Source: Euzebyella saccharophila
GTDB taxonomy: Bacteria > Bacteroidota > Bacteroidia > Flavobacteriales > Flavobacteriaceae
Length of the DNA: 64,000 nt
Reading direction: 5' to 3'
Assembly (NCBI RefSeq): GCF_014855495.1
Contig: NZ_JACYFJ010000001.1
Coordinates: forward strand, 496,001 to 560,000
Shown here: one piece after another, positions 57,801-63,571 of the stretch
Numbering within the stretch: position 1 is the stretch's first letter
How the letters are laid out: each line of letters starts with the position of its first letter
Notes under the pieces: generated by a model
Told to the model about the DNA's origin: nothing
The model's input: only the letters and a program-made list of their open reading frames with translations
The model's database searches: none
Program-made: the position numbers and the translations under genes

Positions 57801-60453
57801 TGATACTGAAACATTTATTGGTTTAGAATTTGGAAACTATAGAGTTACCATTACCAATTTGGATACGGGTTGTGTCTTGGAAACAGTGCATTCTGTTGAA
57901 GATCCAGACATGATAGAAGTAGTCGCTACCAAACTTACCGATGAAGAATGTTTAAATGATGGAGTAGATGATGGTAGTTTCAGTATCGTCATCAACAACT
58001 ATACTGGTGCCTATACCTACCAAGTATTTGATGTAAATGATAATCCTGTGGCTGGCTATGCAGGAACAGGAAATACCTCAACAGCCTTGGCTCCATTCAC
58101 CAATTTACCAGGTGGCATCTACTATGTAAGGGTAACCGCTACAGATGCTCCGCGATGTGATGACGATTCTAACACCATAACCATTCTTTCTCCTAGTGCG
58201 CCTATTACGGCCACTATTCGAGAGGAAGCCAATGTAACTTGTTCCAACGATCAAGGAAGTATTTTGGTTGATCCAACAGGTGGAGTGGGACCATATACCA
58301 TTCGTCTTGAAAATAATACTACCTCACAGGTTTATACTGAAACTAATGTGGAGGCCTTTATTTTCACAGGATTGTCCGCGGGAGATTTTCATGTGACCAT
58401 AACAGATGCTTACAGTTGTGTGCTTTCCGATAACATCACGTTAGTAAGACCAGATGATATTGTTGCTAGTATTTCAGCAACTACCTTAAGTTGTTTCAAC
58501 GACAATACAGCCAGTGTGACCGCTACAGTTGATCCTAGAAATATTACTCCTGTTTATCAGTATCAATTAAATGTTTATGATGATGCTGTTGGTTCAAACC
58601 TATTAAGAACTTCGGCACCTCAATCTAACGCTACCTTTAATGGTTTGGCGGCAGGATTCTATAGCATTACCGTAACTGATGATGTAAGTTGTTCCGATGA
58701 GACTTTCATTGTAGAAATTGTAAATCCCACAGAAGTAACGGCTCAACTGATCAGAACAAGTCCGTTGACCTGTACTACGGGAGTTGAATTTGAATTGAGT
58801 GCTTCTGGCGGAAGCGGTACTTACGAATATAGCGATGACAATGTTACGTGGTCGCCAATGATCGGTAATAGTGTAAACCTCCCGCTTTCAGGTATGTTAT
58901 CTGCAGGTATATACAGATATTATGTTAGGGATGCGGTAAATATGTGTACAGCGGTACTTTCCAATTCCATTGAGGAAGATATGATTGATCCATTGACATT
59001 AACGGTGGACACTTCGGCGGCAGTGATTAACTGTAACGGCGACAATACCGCCACTATCTATGCAGATGCCGAAGGCGGATTAGGTAACTATCAATACGAA
59101 TTGTATACGGATGCTACCTTAAATCCCGCATCAAGAATTGCAGGTCCACAACCTCTGGGTGAGTTCAGAAATCTTATTGCTGGTACTTATTATGTGAATG
59201 TATACAGTGAAGATTGTACTACTCCTGCTCAAAGAGTGGATATTACAGAACCTACCCCATTGGAATACACAGATGAGGTAATCAATGTTACTTGTAATGG
59301 AGAGGAAGACGGTCAAATAACCGTTAACCTATCGGGTGGTACAGGAAATTATCAATACTCCATTTCACCAAACCTAGATAGATTTGATGATGAAAACGTC
59401 TTTGAAGATTTAGCTCCTGGGGACTATACAGTTATTGCCCAAGATGGTAACGGATGTTTTATAGAATTACAATATACCATTACAGAACCTAGCATTATTG
59501 AGGTTGAAGCAATAGCATTACCAGAAGTTTGTGTAGGAGAAGAAAACGGTTCAATTGAATTAACTATTACTGGGGGGACAGCTCCTTACAGTACACGTTT
59601 GGTAAATGAAACCACTTTTGTTCAAGATCGGACCCAAATTTCAGGCTTAGCCGCAGGTGATTATATACTCTTTATTCAAGATGCCAATGGTTGTGAGGAG
59701 AATGTATTTGTAACAATTGATCCCGGTGTAAATCTTGATGCTTCCATTGAGCCGGTATACGGATGTAACGGAGATACGGCAAACAATTATGTAAACATAT
59801 TACTGGAAGATGAAAGTATTTCCGATGAGGTATTGTACGGTCTTGATACTACTGATCCGGCTCAAATGCAATTAAATCCTTTCTTTAGGGATTTAAGTTC
59901 CGGAACACATTACGTTGCTATTTCGCACCAAAACGGATGTATCGTTACCCACGAGTTCGAAATAGAGCATTTTGACCCATTGGAACTGACCCTTTCACAA
60001 GGTAACATCAATGAGATTGTGGCCACTGTTACTGGTGGAAGAGAAGAGTATACTATTTACTTTGGAGATACCAACTACGGTACCGATAACACGTACTATA
60101 TCAACAGGACCGATACTTATATAGTTACCGTTGTCGATGCCAATGGTTGTGAGGTATCTGCCAGTATAGAAATGGAGTTTATAGACATTGATATTCCTAA
60201 TTTCTTTACCCCAAATGGAGATTCGGAAAATCAATTCTGGAAGCCTAAAAACGATGAAGGCTTCCCTGAGATACTAACCATAATTTTTGATCGTTATGGT
60301 AGAGAGGTGTACCGATTAGGTGCCGGCGATCGTGGCTGGGACGGAACGTATCAGCAGAAGGAATTACCAACCGGAGATTACTGGTACGTAATAAAACTCA
60401 GAGGTGAAAATGACGACCGAGAGTTTGTTGGACACTTTACCCTATATCGATAA
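45871..60453 (+). CDS. sprB: SprB giant gliding-motility adhesin
   Basis: A 4860-residue exported protein, the largest in the window (F. johnsoniae SprB is about 6500). Signal peptide (ending TVFSQE, about residue 24); an N-terminal exported domain to about 400 (CYADVTNLI, WTLVIVYENP); a DUF11 module (about 410-515); a beta-rich Cys-containing region. A long array of about 42 SprB-type repeats follows (about 797-4770), each with a pattern like VTCNGDNDGTI, GG-x-Y-x-Y, a Gly-rich turn, Y-x-V-x-V-x-D and G-C. One repeat is interrupted by a jelly-roll insert (about 1295-1490). The last 87 residues are a CHU_C domain (PNFFTPNGDSENQFW, FDRYGREVYRL, GDYWYVIKL). In F. johnsoniae SprB is exported by the T9SS and moves along the cell surface during gliding. 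It is flanked by sprD (0 bp) and sprF (21 bp). Confidence 0.88.
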   Translation: MIPKYIKNILTGVLFMVTCTVFSQEYTSFTRTYPSGDNYRYQTNIKGDLTFISNSILNRDGGTSTTEANDPYNNLNTNNNDWNTETGGRLNYNDYKNMQYIDVDSDPSTFSSSTATFNFPNPDCNRIRYAALYWAATYPSATANGSYTAPGNYTQNNIPVGQGRQNDFNQVRFRVPGGTYINITADEILYDGFTSADASVRENSPYACYADVTNLITPLANPAGDYTVANIRATTGGLTPGGGSTGGWTLVIVYENPNLTGKLITTFDGFARVRDTDQVDVNYSGFNTIPAGPVRANVGAATLEGDFRITGDRLRIRAASNGGFTTLSNGANPSTNFFNSNITLNGTVTTNRNPASINTLGYDTDIFLVNNPSNSVIPNNETAATFRFQTNGDQYYPFFNSFNVEIIEPDIVLEKRVEDISGNDITGQGVNLGQILDYVLTFENLGNDDAANYTIRDILPINVTLDESNLQMPTGTSYNFNPATREVVFNIPSNLVRVGQPASSIRMRVQVAENCFDFIDACTDLIQNLAFSTYEGVINDNQITDDPSVSDFDTCGFVTPGATNFLLDDLSDCNFTRTVQLCGLDVTLDAGDNFDDYIWVRDDNNNGQIDPSDPVLNDGNPDGDLSTLVVNDIGTYIVDKIVADPCKGFKEIIIVERFGTVQTNPIVDYFNALNSDADPTNDIQGEIVQCSVDGDLLPNIFLCGSNDSQLLQINITDANLTWERLDESSCLPAPDDCANKNLTCQWSFEASGNNFTANSAGKYRLVVSYQNGCFSRFYFDVYQNELDINHTSRDIICNTDGNITITNLGSNYGFQLVDVANGTIVVPFSANNGPSFDIANNGAYRVDITQLDSSGNPIPNACIFSTPDIGILDRDFQVDVETTPANCNDQGTIKIDILNVEPNYTYVLRRDDGTLIDDETASTNNTHTFQVNEGDYIIEASTEDGCTYTENVRVDRTPDPTISALTISDIGCTAGVIQLTANNGYPNPDYNYAIWSRNGVNLYPDVASIPGDAYDTDPNFVFGWRDTDADDVEEYFPGEDGTYSFVVVDGNNCFAFSNEVTINDNGTMSIDSISETQPSCSGDADGEIVINITGGIAPYQYSIDGGTTYQTTPTFVNLSAGSYSIRVLDSSGCDQSQTHVLSEPFPLSASTGVSRDATCDPNGAEVRVTNVTGGSGTYQYSFDGGATYGASSVAVLPPGDYTVIVDDGSCEFPMTVSVEDVPDEPEVTLTPEVSYNCDGTGTITATPNIATYNYTYALDGVLNSPDPTSNIFNNVTAGTYTVTTYYTSQTPPTPSILLSEDFGSGETIPSPNTSGYTYEDQTSDPPGDANSNINDFEYSVTSDIVAPFGSWLSPIDHTTGTRASQGRYLVMNVGTPTPSQIIYSKQINDVIPNQDLSISLYILNLMRQGRSGLDPDLTIEIREAGTTNVIQSIRTGIIPKNTGPSDWVEFTATLNPGANTTLDFVIRSEITGNNGNDFVLDDITVHQVPEVCEQFVETPVTVVAGNVFTAAITSATNATCNGDTDATLTIEAENFDAVAGFEYSINGGAFINATTSPVTTTTPLGAGNYTIVVRKSDEITCSRTLTHSITEPTAVVASASVTTQLTCTNGGATITASATGGTPGYEYQLEDNLGGTIAGFDFASNGNNTVFAGLAAGDYVVRVRDVNLCEDVIDTSLTVSPIDPIAFTVTPTACYPGGNTATIQVDVTSGNGDYTFSLNGNPWVTPTPSTDTTYTFTGLSNGTYTINVQDGLGCTGTLETITIDPQLTVGASAPNITACATSTDISITATGGDNNYVYAVVLNGTPVVDGDFNNTNPVSVSAAGDYDIHVRDNGGNAGYCSAVHTLTVVQDAPIAFTPTPTDVSCFGGTDGSIAIVVDSGGNTPFMYSIDNGVTYVTGDSFPNLSAGTYPVRVRDSNNCESVVQNVTINEPAQIVAEATLTQNYTCTTDGEITIGSITPTSGGSGDYQYSINGGAWTASTTGGHTFTSLTDGTYSIRVRDANATTCGITLADIIIAPLPVEPTLSTSVVYSCDGTGTITVLPNDPSYTYSLNGSAAQPSNVFANVAVGLHTITVNYGSNCTVDTNANVENGHAFEANIVSFENLDCNGDGSGTITIDADNYGAGGFEYSLNGNPFVGPFSAAEQITGLAAQAYTIVVRDVDNPIGGCSVTLNQTLTEPTPVVTTASITEQFTCDNTGATITASVSGGTPAYEYQLEDNLGNPIASFDFATNGNNAVFTGLAAGDYIVRARDTNGCSDPIDGPISVTAPAVPTFTTSETACYAGANDATIQVDVTAGNGNYTFSLDGGPFITPNPSTAVTYTFENLSNGTYTIDVRDGYGCMAVQQTVTIEPQLVVSIDIDEISSCNDGTITVNATGGDGSYVYAFVPANTSPTGFYGGSNTFTVTNAMATANPAGFDLYVQDNGGTAPVCSFLQEDIILTPSTPLTVSGTPTDPECYDGLGFIDVTVGGGNGPFTYQLVDLSPADGIDYGNTNTNVFTSTLTFNGIGVGDYEITITDEDSCTVTSSTVTINNAVEITADINPILPAACNDPDPNEYGFEFDNIVTPTGGTVEYSHDGGTSWQLSNELRGHVSGTEVFPSIRVTLPSGTVCQRDFDRYIIPYPLDNLDISISAIVVNCNDLQVRVQGTAGVAPYEYAYSEDPANFDPLTTTWQTGTSTDSGGNAVPAGHGAYTWMGLTPGRTYVFYVRDATGCVRQSLINVNDLITRPIEITEVVTPTCFGGSTGEIEYTLNPGTPSSHMRWEFFEVGNPIALQTSGGNILFNNTINITGLTEGEYYIEIVQSDGTIDSCTGGSENSYLNELNALNGTPNATRDISCNLPGLITVDNITGGGGAPYTFDVTGPAGFTAMTGITTNPIEIPVNSPAGNYTVTMYDQYNCSVTMAPINLDLSPNPTIDSVTQDNCAAPISLTAVGNSAAGNLRYAIVTAGNPAPSTYVDNGGVFNNVTPGDYDVYVMDGNGCIATQPSYTVHPVLSADVQLTKLLDCTATPDAVISIEALAGSGSYEYSITNTAGAPAVAQTAFPSNPFDYNAPLAGDYTITIYDTNTPNSATCNREFTISVPARIEPIVDTIATTDVTCNGDSDGTITIGATNTPIGPFTFEITSFDGAATSILPTSTTANTATFTGLAPTTTPAGYIITITAAASNNCTVDSSSITIAEPAPIAVTMAPTVEFACVVGNNENNASITVQNTTGGSNNFVRYEFINDLAPGTPVQDGPDATYVETNFAGGNYTINVYDDNGCVGTTTASIAPFDELQSATITVNQTITCLTGEEITINAFGSITDSSTPAGLANYEFRQLPSGTFQASNIFSNLPTGSHSFEVRNVNTNCIISVSHTVGEPNNFEISVTTTDVECHGTDGTVSFTISDAINPYAGGFTWQIYNSQGTTTTADDTLIAAANGVSAGVGPTTPFAIGAGEYRVEITQDSNPFCVSSELFNIAGPSDPLSANTDVTQVTCDGNNGIIEIIDSQGGWGGYTYFVAPTTDPGPTFPGSYFANPRFTGLAGAPGAGIDYQVWIADQNGCEFRLPDVNLTDPTPITADLRINQPNCTNLEGEIEVINVSGGQGSNYSYQLQIFNSGTSTYDDFRTIQTNPIFSGLGAGQYQVIVSDQWNCSASTSASIELYEPIVPLATVVKTIDCSTTDPGGQITITQTGGSGNFNYSVLYPDGVTTDANTTGIFTGLTQDDTIGEYVFTITDQDVNHACSTTIRQSLSPEVIPVINVDNSTNVTCNGANDGTITVSTTDSGVGPYTFRIIAGNGSTPGSPILPTASSNTAATFTGLTGSTAGITYTVEVRGANNCAITTDVTITEEDPITVNAISIVQYGCTAGNNTNNATVSFTGATGGTGTYVRYVFLRDGIVVQDGANTTYNETDGLGGTYELRVYDDAGCSAISASDVVIPFVEITDPVVTTTQDAACNPTNDAEIQVGITINPATATPNLEFVVEGLNVTYLQTINSSNDTETFIGLEFGNYRVTITNLDTGCVLETVHSVEDPDMIEVVATKLTDEECLNDGVDDGSFSIVINNYTGAYTYQVFDVNDNPVAGYAGTGNTSTALAPFTNLPGGIYYVRVTATDAPRCDDDSNTITILSPSAPITATIREEANVTCSNDQGSILVDPTGGVGPYTIRLENNTTSQVYTETNVEAFIFTGLSAGDFHVTITDAYSCVLSDNITLVRPDDIVASISATTLSCFNDNTASVTATVDPRNITPVYQYQLNVYDDAVGSNLLRTSAPQSNATFNGLAAGFYSITVTDDVSCSDETFIVEIVNPTEVTAQLIRTSPLTCTTGVEFELSASGGSGTYEYSDDNVTWSPMIGNSVNLPLSGMLSAGIYRYYVRDAVNMCTAVLSNSIEEDMIDPLTLTVDTSAAVINCNGDNTATIYADAEGGLGNYQYELYTDATLNPASRIAGPQPLGEFRNLIAGTYYVNVYSEDCTTPAQRVDITEPTPLEYTDEVINVTCNGEEDGQITVNLSGGTGNYQYSISPNLDRFDDENVFEDLAPGDYTVIAQDGNGCFIELQYTITEPSIIEVEAIALPEVCVGEENGSIELTITGGTAPYSTRLVNETTFVQDRTQISGLAAGDYILFIQDANGCEENVFVTIDPGVNLDASIEPVYGCNGDTANNYVNILLEDESISDEVLYGLDTTDPAQMQLNPFFRDLSSGTHYVAISHQNGCIVTHEFEIEHFDPLELTLSQGNINEIVATVTGGREEYTIYFGDTNYGTDNTYYINRTDTYIVTVVDANGCEVSASIEMEFIDIDIPNFFTPNGDSENQFWKPKNDEGFPEILTIIFDRYGREVYRLGAGDRGWDGTYQQKELPTGDYWYVIKLRGENDDREFVGHFTLYR
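48250..60180 (+). repeat. SprB module array (about 42 modules) with apparent seven-module super-repeat
   Basis: About 42 modules of roughly 75-105 residues each begin near a Cys. Comparable Cys codons recur every seven modules, at 49108, 51463, 53236, 55159, 57112 and 59032. The spacings are 785 codons (including a jelly-roll insert of about 200), then 591, 641, 651 and 640. The clearest neighbouring matches are modules 7-9 with 14-16 and modules 25-26 with 32-33. Confidence 0.7.
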
Positions 60454-60474
60454 AAATCTTAACCTAACTAAACC

Positions 60475-61428
60475 ATGCGCAAAATACTATGGCCCTTGTT
60501 GCTCTTTATGGGCATCATAACCACAAAAGCCCAAGAGCTCAACTCTCCACAGCTCTCCCAATATTTGGCGGACAATCCCTTTGTCCTGTCCCCTGTATAT
60601 GCAGGTATTGGAGATCACGTTAAAATTAGACTTAACGGACTTACGCAGTGGGTAGGTATTAAAGATGCTCCGCAGACCCAGTCATTGGCAGCTGATATGC
60701 GTTTGGGAGAAAAATCAGGTATCGGTGTGTTTTTGTACAATGATAAAAATGGATATACCAAACAACAAGGTGCACGTGTTTCTTTTGCCCACCACTTAAC
60801 CTTGGATCGTTATGACGATGAATTCTTATCCTTTGGTATTTCATATAATTTTAACCAATTTAGGATTGATATCGATGAATTTATCGATGCTAATTTAGAC
60901 CCAGGGGTCATCAACAATAGACAGACCAGCAACCATAACTTTGACGTGGGTGCCATGTACCGCTATGGTAAATTTTACCTTAGTGCCAATGCCTCCAACC
61001 TATTAGGTAAAGACCCCAGTAATTTTACATTTGACGCAGATGAGCCCAACGAGCTTAGAAATTACTATGTGTATACAGGGTACAGATATAGAAAGAACAA
61101 AAATTCCGATCTAGAAATCGAACCCTCTTTACTTTTCAAAGTTTTTGAGAGTGATGGTCGTTCAGAAACCGATTTAAACCTAAAATTTAGATGGTATGAT
61201 TTTGAAGACTACTATTATGCAGGTGTTAACTATCGTTTCTTAAATGACCAAATAGGTAGTCCATTATACATTGCACCTTTTGCGGGTTTAAAGAAGAACA
61301 ACTTCTACTTTGGTTATTCGTATCAAATAATACTTAATGAAATTATTACGTATAGTACAGGTACCCATGTTGTTACTATAGGAGTAGATCTTTTTCAAGG
61401 TTTGAGTAACTGTCGTTGTACATACTAA
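60475..61428 (+). CDS. sprF: SprF, PorP/SprF family protein
   Basis: A 317-residue exported beta-barrel-type protein. Signal peptide (ending TKAQEL, about residue 20), then the family pattern SPQLSQYLADNPFVLSPVYAGIGDHVKIRLNGLTQWVGIKDAPQTQ, and barrel strands to a C-terminus ending in NCRCTY. In F. johnsoniae SprF is required for SprB to reach the cell surface, while the T9SS core still works without it. The gene lies 21 bp after sprB and ends the operon. It is a paralogue of the PorP/SprF protein at 17286-18209, serving another adhesin. Confidence 0.88.
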   Translation: MRKILWPLLLFMGIITTKAQELNSPQLSQYLADNPFVLSPVYAGIGDHVKIRLNGLTQWVGIKDAPQTQSLAADMRLGEKSGIGVFLYNDKNGYTKQQGARVSFAHHLTLDRYDDEFLSFGISYNFNQFRIDIDEFIDANLDPGVINNRQTSNHNFDVGAMYRYGKFYLSANASNLLGKDPSNFTFDADEPNELRNYYVYTGYRYRKNKNSDLEIEPSLLFKVFESDGRSETDLNLKFRWYDFEDYYYAGVNYRFLNDQIGSPLYIAPFAGLKKNNFYFGYSYQIILNEIITYSTGTHVVTIGVDLFQGLSNCRCTY

Positions 61429-61477
61429 GCAACTTTCTTACAGGCTATTTTATACCCAACCTTTTAGGAGTTTAATG

Positions 61478-61485
61478 TAATTTTG
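61478..61485 (+). promoter_or_regulatory. -7 box (TAATTTTG) of folB
   Basis: TAATTTTG ends 16 bases before the TTG start at 61502. Confidence 0.5.
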
Positions 61486-61501
61486 CAAAAAATTATCCAT
61501 C

Positions 61502-61864
61502 TTGGGAAAAGTTAAAGTAGAGAACATTCGGGTATATGCCCATCACGGATGTTTAAAGGAAGAAACTGCTATTGGTAGCGAATACAGGGTAGACATTTCC
61601 GTTGATGCCGATCTTACCAAGGCATCGGTATCAGACCAATTGTCAGATACTGTAGATTATGTGCATATCAATCACATCGTTAAAGAAGAAATGAAAATAC
61701 CTTCCAAACTGTTGGAACATGTAGGGCATAGGATTATCACCCGAATTTTTAACGAAATTTCCGTTGTAGAGGCCGCACAGGTGTGGGTATCAAAAATTAA
61801 TCCGCCCATTGGTGGGGATGTAGAAAAAGTTACCATTGTTCTAGAAGAAAAAAGAATCGCTTAG
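61502..61864 (+). CDS. folB: Dihydroneopterin aldolase
   Basis: A folate-pathway enzyme of 120 residues converting 7,8-dihydroneopterin to 6-hydroxymethyl-dihydropterin and glycolaldehyde. Motifs are VRVYAHHGCLKEE near the N-terminus (written here as seen: IRVYAHHGCLKEE), DYVHINHIVKEEM, LLEHVGHRI, and KINPPIGGDVEKVTIVLE at the C-terminus with the catalytic Lys. The start is TTG. No in-frame ATG or GTG exists between the upstream stop (TAA at 61478-61480) and the conserved sequence, so the TTG is well supported. The next element is tRNA-Cys, 44 bp downstream. Confidence 0.93.
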   Translation: MGKVKVENIRVYAHHGCLKEETAIGSEYRVDISVDADLTKASVSDQLSDTVDYVHINHIVKEEMKIPSKLLEHVGHRIITRIFNEISVVEAAQVWVSKINPPIGGDVEKVTIVLEEKRIA

Positions 61865-61889
61865 GTTTTACATTATCCAAGAAACAACT

Positions 61890-61897
61890 TACCTTTG
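61890..61897 (+). promoter_or_regulatory. -7 box (TACCTTTG) of the tRNA-Cys gene
   Basis: TACCTTTG lies 11 bases upstream of the mature tRNA 5' end. Confidence 0.55.
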
Positions 61898-61908
61898 CGC
61901 TTGCAAAA

Positions 61909-61982
61909 GGCATCGTGGCCGAGTGGCTAGGCACAGCTCTGCAAAAGCTTGTACAGCGGTTCGAATCCGCTCGATGCCTCCA
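61909..61982 (+). tRNA. tRNA-Cys (anticodon GCA) with encoded CCA
   Basis: The acceptor stem GGCATCG pairs with CGATGCC. The anticodon arm is AGCT-CTGCAAA-AGCT with GCA at 61941-61943. The T arm is AGCGG-TTCGAAT-CCGCT. The discriminator base is T (U73), a cysteine identity element, followed by CCA encoded at 61980-61982. The variable arm is short, so it is not Ser or Leu. Confidence 0.96.
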
Positions 61983-62018
61983 AAAAAACCCTGATTTCTA
62001 GTAGAAATCAGGGTTTTT
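61983..62018. terminator. Strong bidirectional terminator after tRNA-Cys
   Basis: A stem of about 13 bp (AAACCCTGATTTC / GAAATCAGGGTTT) with T tracts on both strands. It serves the tRNA and the convergent LysE gene. Confidence 0.9.
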
Positions 62019-62047
62019 CTTTATACAAGTTCTTTATTTTTTAGGAA

Positions 62048-62725
62048 TTAATCAAAATGGCCAAGTTCAATCCTTTCTATGCCATCTTCAATATTGAATT
62101 GATCTTTAGGTAAAAAGCCTTTTACGATTAGTACTATTCCACAAATAATTAGAATAACTCCAAGACCTCTTTTTACCCAAGAAATTCGTTCAAAAGTTAG
62201 TTTCTTTTTCAATTGCTTGGCTAGCAATATCTTTACAATATCCATGGCAAAATAGGCACCTAACATGCTACCAAAAAAAACGAACAGCCTTTTGGGTTGG
62301 TTATCTAAACTAGGGCCAACAACTATCAATAGACCCAACCAAAAAATAAGAACACCAATATTGATGAAATTCAATAAAAAGCCTTTTACCAAAAGTCCCA
62401 GATAACTACGTTTACTGGCTTTAATTTTATCCTTGATCTCTTTTTTAGGCTTTTTAAAAAAGGTAATTATTCCATAGACCAAAAGAATGACGCCTCCAAA
62501 AACGTATAACCCTGGTTGGTTGCTTAAATTTTCCAATAACTGAAAACTACTAAAATAGGCGATGGCCAGAAAAAGGATATCTGCTATAATAACCCCAAGG
62601 TCAAATACCAGCGCCGCACGGAAGCCTCTAATAGCACTGGTCTCCAACAGAACAAAGAAGACAGGACCAATCATAAAGCTTAATAATAAGCCTAATGGAA
62701 TTGCTGCCTGTACGTCTTCTATCAT
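62048..62725 (-). CDS. LysE-family amino-acid/small-molecule exporter
   Basis: A 225-residue inner-membrane protein with about six predicted helices. It has the LysE/RhtB N-terminal signature AAIPLGLLLSFMIGPVFFVLLETSAIRGFRAAL and a charged cytoplasmic loop (FFKKPKKEIKDKIKASKR). GLLVKGFLLNFINIGVLIFWLG is the second half-repeat. The substrate is unknown; amino acids are typical. A TTG two codons upstream (62731) is an alternative start, but ATG 62725 is preferred. It is monocistronic. Confidence 0.88.
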   Translation of the reverse strand: MIEDVQAAIPLGLLLSFMIGPVFFVLLETSAIRGFRAALVFDLGVIIADILFLAIAYFSSFQLLENLSNQPGLYVFGGVILLVYGIITFFKKPKKEIKDKIKASKRSYLGLLVKGFLLNFINIGVLIFWLGLLIVVGPSLDNQPKRLFVFFGSMLGAYFAMDIVKILLAKQLKKKLTFERISWVKRGLGVILIICGIVLIVKGFLPKDQFNIEDGIERIELGHFD

Positions 62726-62835
62726 ACTCAAAAAAATTATTATAAATAGACCTTACGGTAATGGACTACTACCGGAGATTTATCATACATAAGATAGGTT
62801 GATTATATCCAATTACAGGATAAGATGGTATAAAA

Positions 62836-63516
62836 TTACATACGAGTGACCGTACCACCAAAAACTGTTTTCTCGTCCATTTTAGCCGGATCACCATAAA
62901 CTAAAACCTCACCGCCTGCTTTAACGGTAGCTTTCACATAATCTGAAGCATATATTTCTGCCCTAGATCCTGCATTTACGTTTACGGTAGAAAATTTGGT
63001 CTTTAATTCCTTTCCCTCGTAAATACCACCAGTATTAATGGCAACATCCTGTAGATCTGAAGTTCCTTTGGTAGCTATGACTCCACCGGTAACTGTTTTG
63101 ATTAAAAGTTGTTCTACCTGGGCATCAATTTCCAGTTCCCCACCTTCCTGCGCCTTTAATTCAAGAACATCCTGTTGAAGTGTTTGTTCACTCGTTATTC
63201 TTGCGTCTTCATTAACATCTATGATGACCAATTTATCAGTATAATAAAGATCTACAAAGGTTTTATAGCCACTGAAAATCTTATCCAATTGCATTCGGAT
63301 TTTTAACACCCCATCATTATTAACAATGGAAACCTTCTGAATATTCTCACCGGTAATTACAGCTTTGTTCGTATCGGATTTAATCAACTTTACGGAAATT
63401 CCGTCAAAAGCTTTTACCTCCGTGAACCGGGTAAGTTCCTGTGTTAATTTAGAATCTTGAGCCTGTAGCCGAAGACCGCCAAAAAAAACAAGCGTACATA
63501 AAAAGAACTGCTTCAT
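62836..63516 (-). CDS. Head GIN domain (DUF2807) putative auto-transporter adhesin
   Basis: A 226-residue exported protein: signal peptide to about residue 19 (LRLQAQD), then the DUF2807 beta-solenoid-like fold beginning with FTEVKAFDGISVKLIKSD and continuing through regularly spaced short strands (VLELKAQEGGELEID, LLIKTVTGGVIATKG, VNVNAGSRAEIYASD, TVKAGGEVLVYGDP) to the characteristic end FGGTVTRM. The family is abundant in Bacteroidota. Its function is uncertain and the adhesin label is only a family name. It lies 55 bp after the RNase R-like gene on the same strand and could share its transcript. Confidence 0.85.
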   Translation of the reverse strand: MKQFFLCTLVFFGGLRLQAQDSKLTQELTRFTEVKAFDGISVKLIKSDTNKAVITGENIQKVSIVNNDGVLKIRMQLDKIFSGYKTFVDLYYTDKLVIIDVNEDARITSEQTLQQDVLELKAQEGGELEIDAQVEQLLIKTVTGGVIATKGTSDLQDVAINTGGIYEGKELKTKFSTVNVNAGSRAEIYASDYVKATVKAGGEVLVYGDPAKMDEKTVFGGTVTRM

Positions 63517-63571
63517 GAGGTTTTTAGGTTGATTTGTTACTGTTAAAACAAAATCTATTCCAAAAAAAGTC

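Noticed and set aside
46093-60234. Antisense open frames within sprB
   Set aside because: The plus-strand frame is continuous with clear modules and sorting signals. The antisense frames are compositional shadows.
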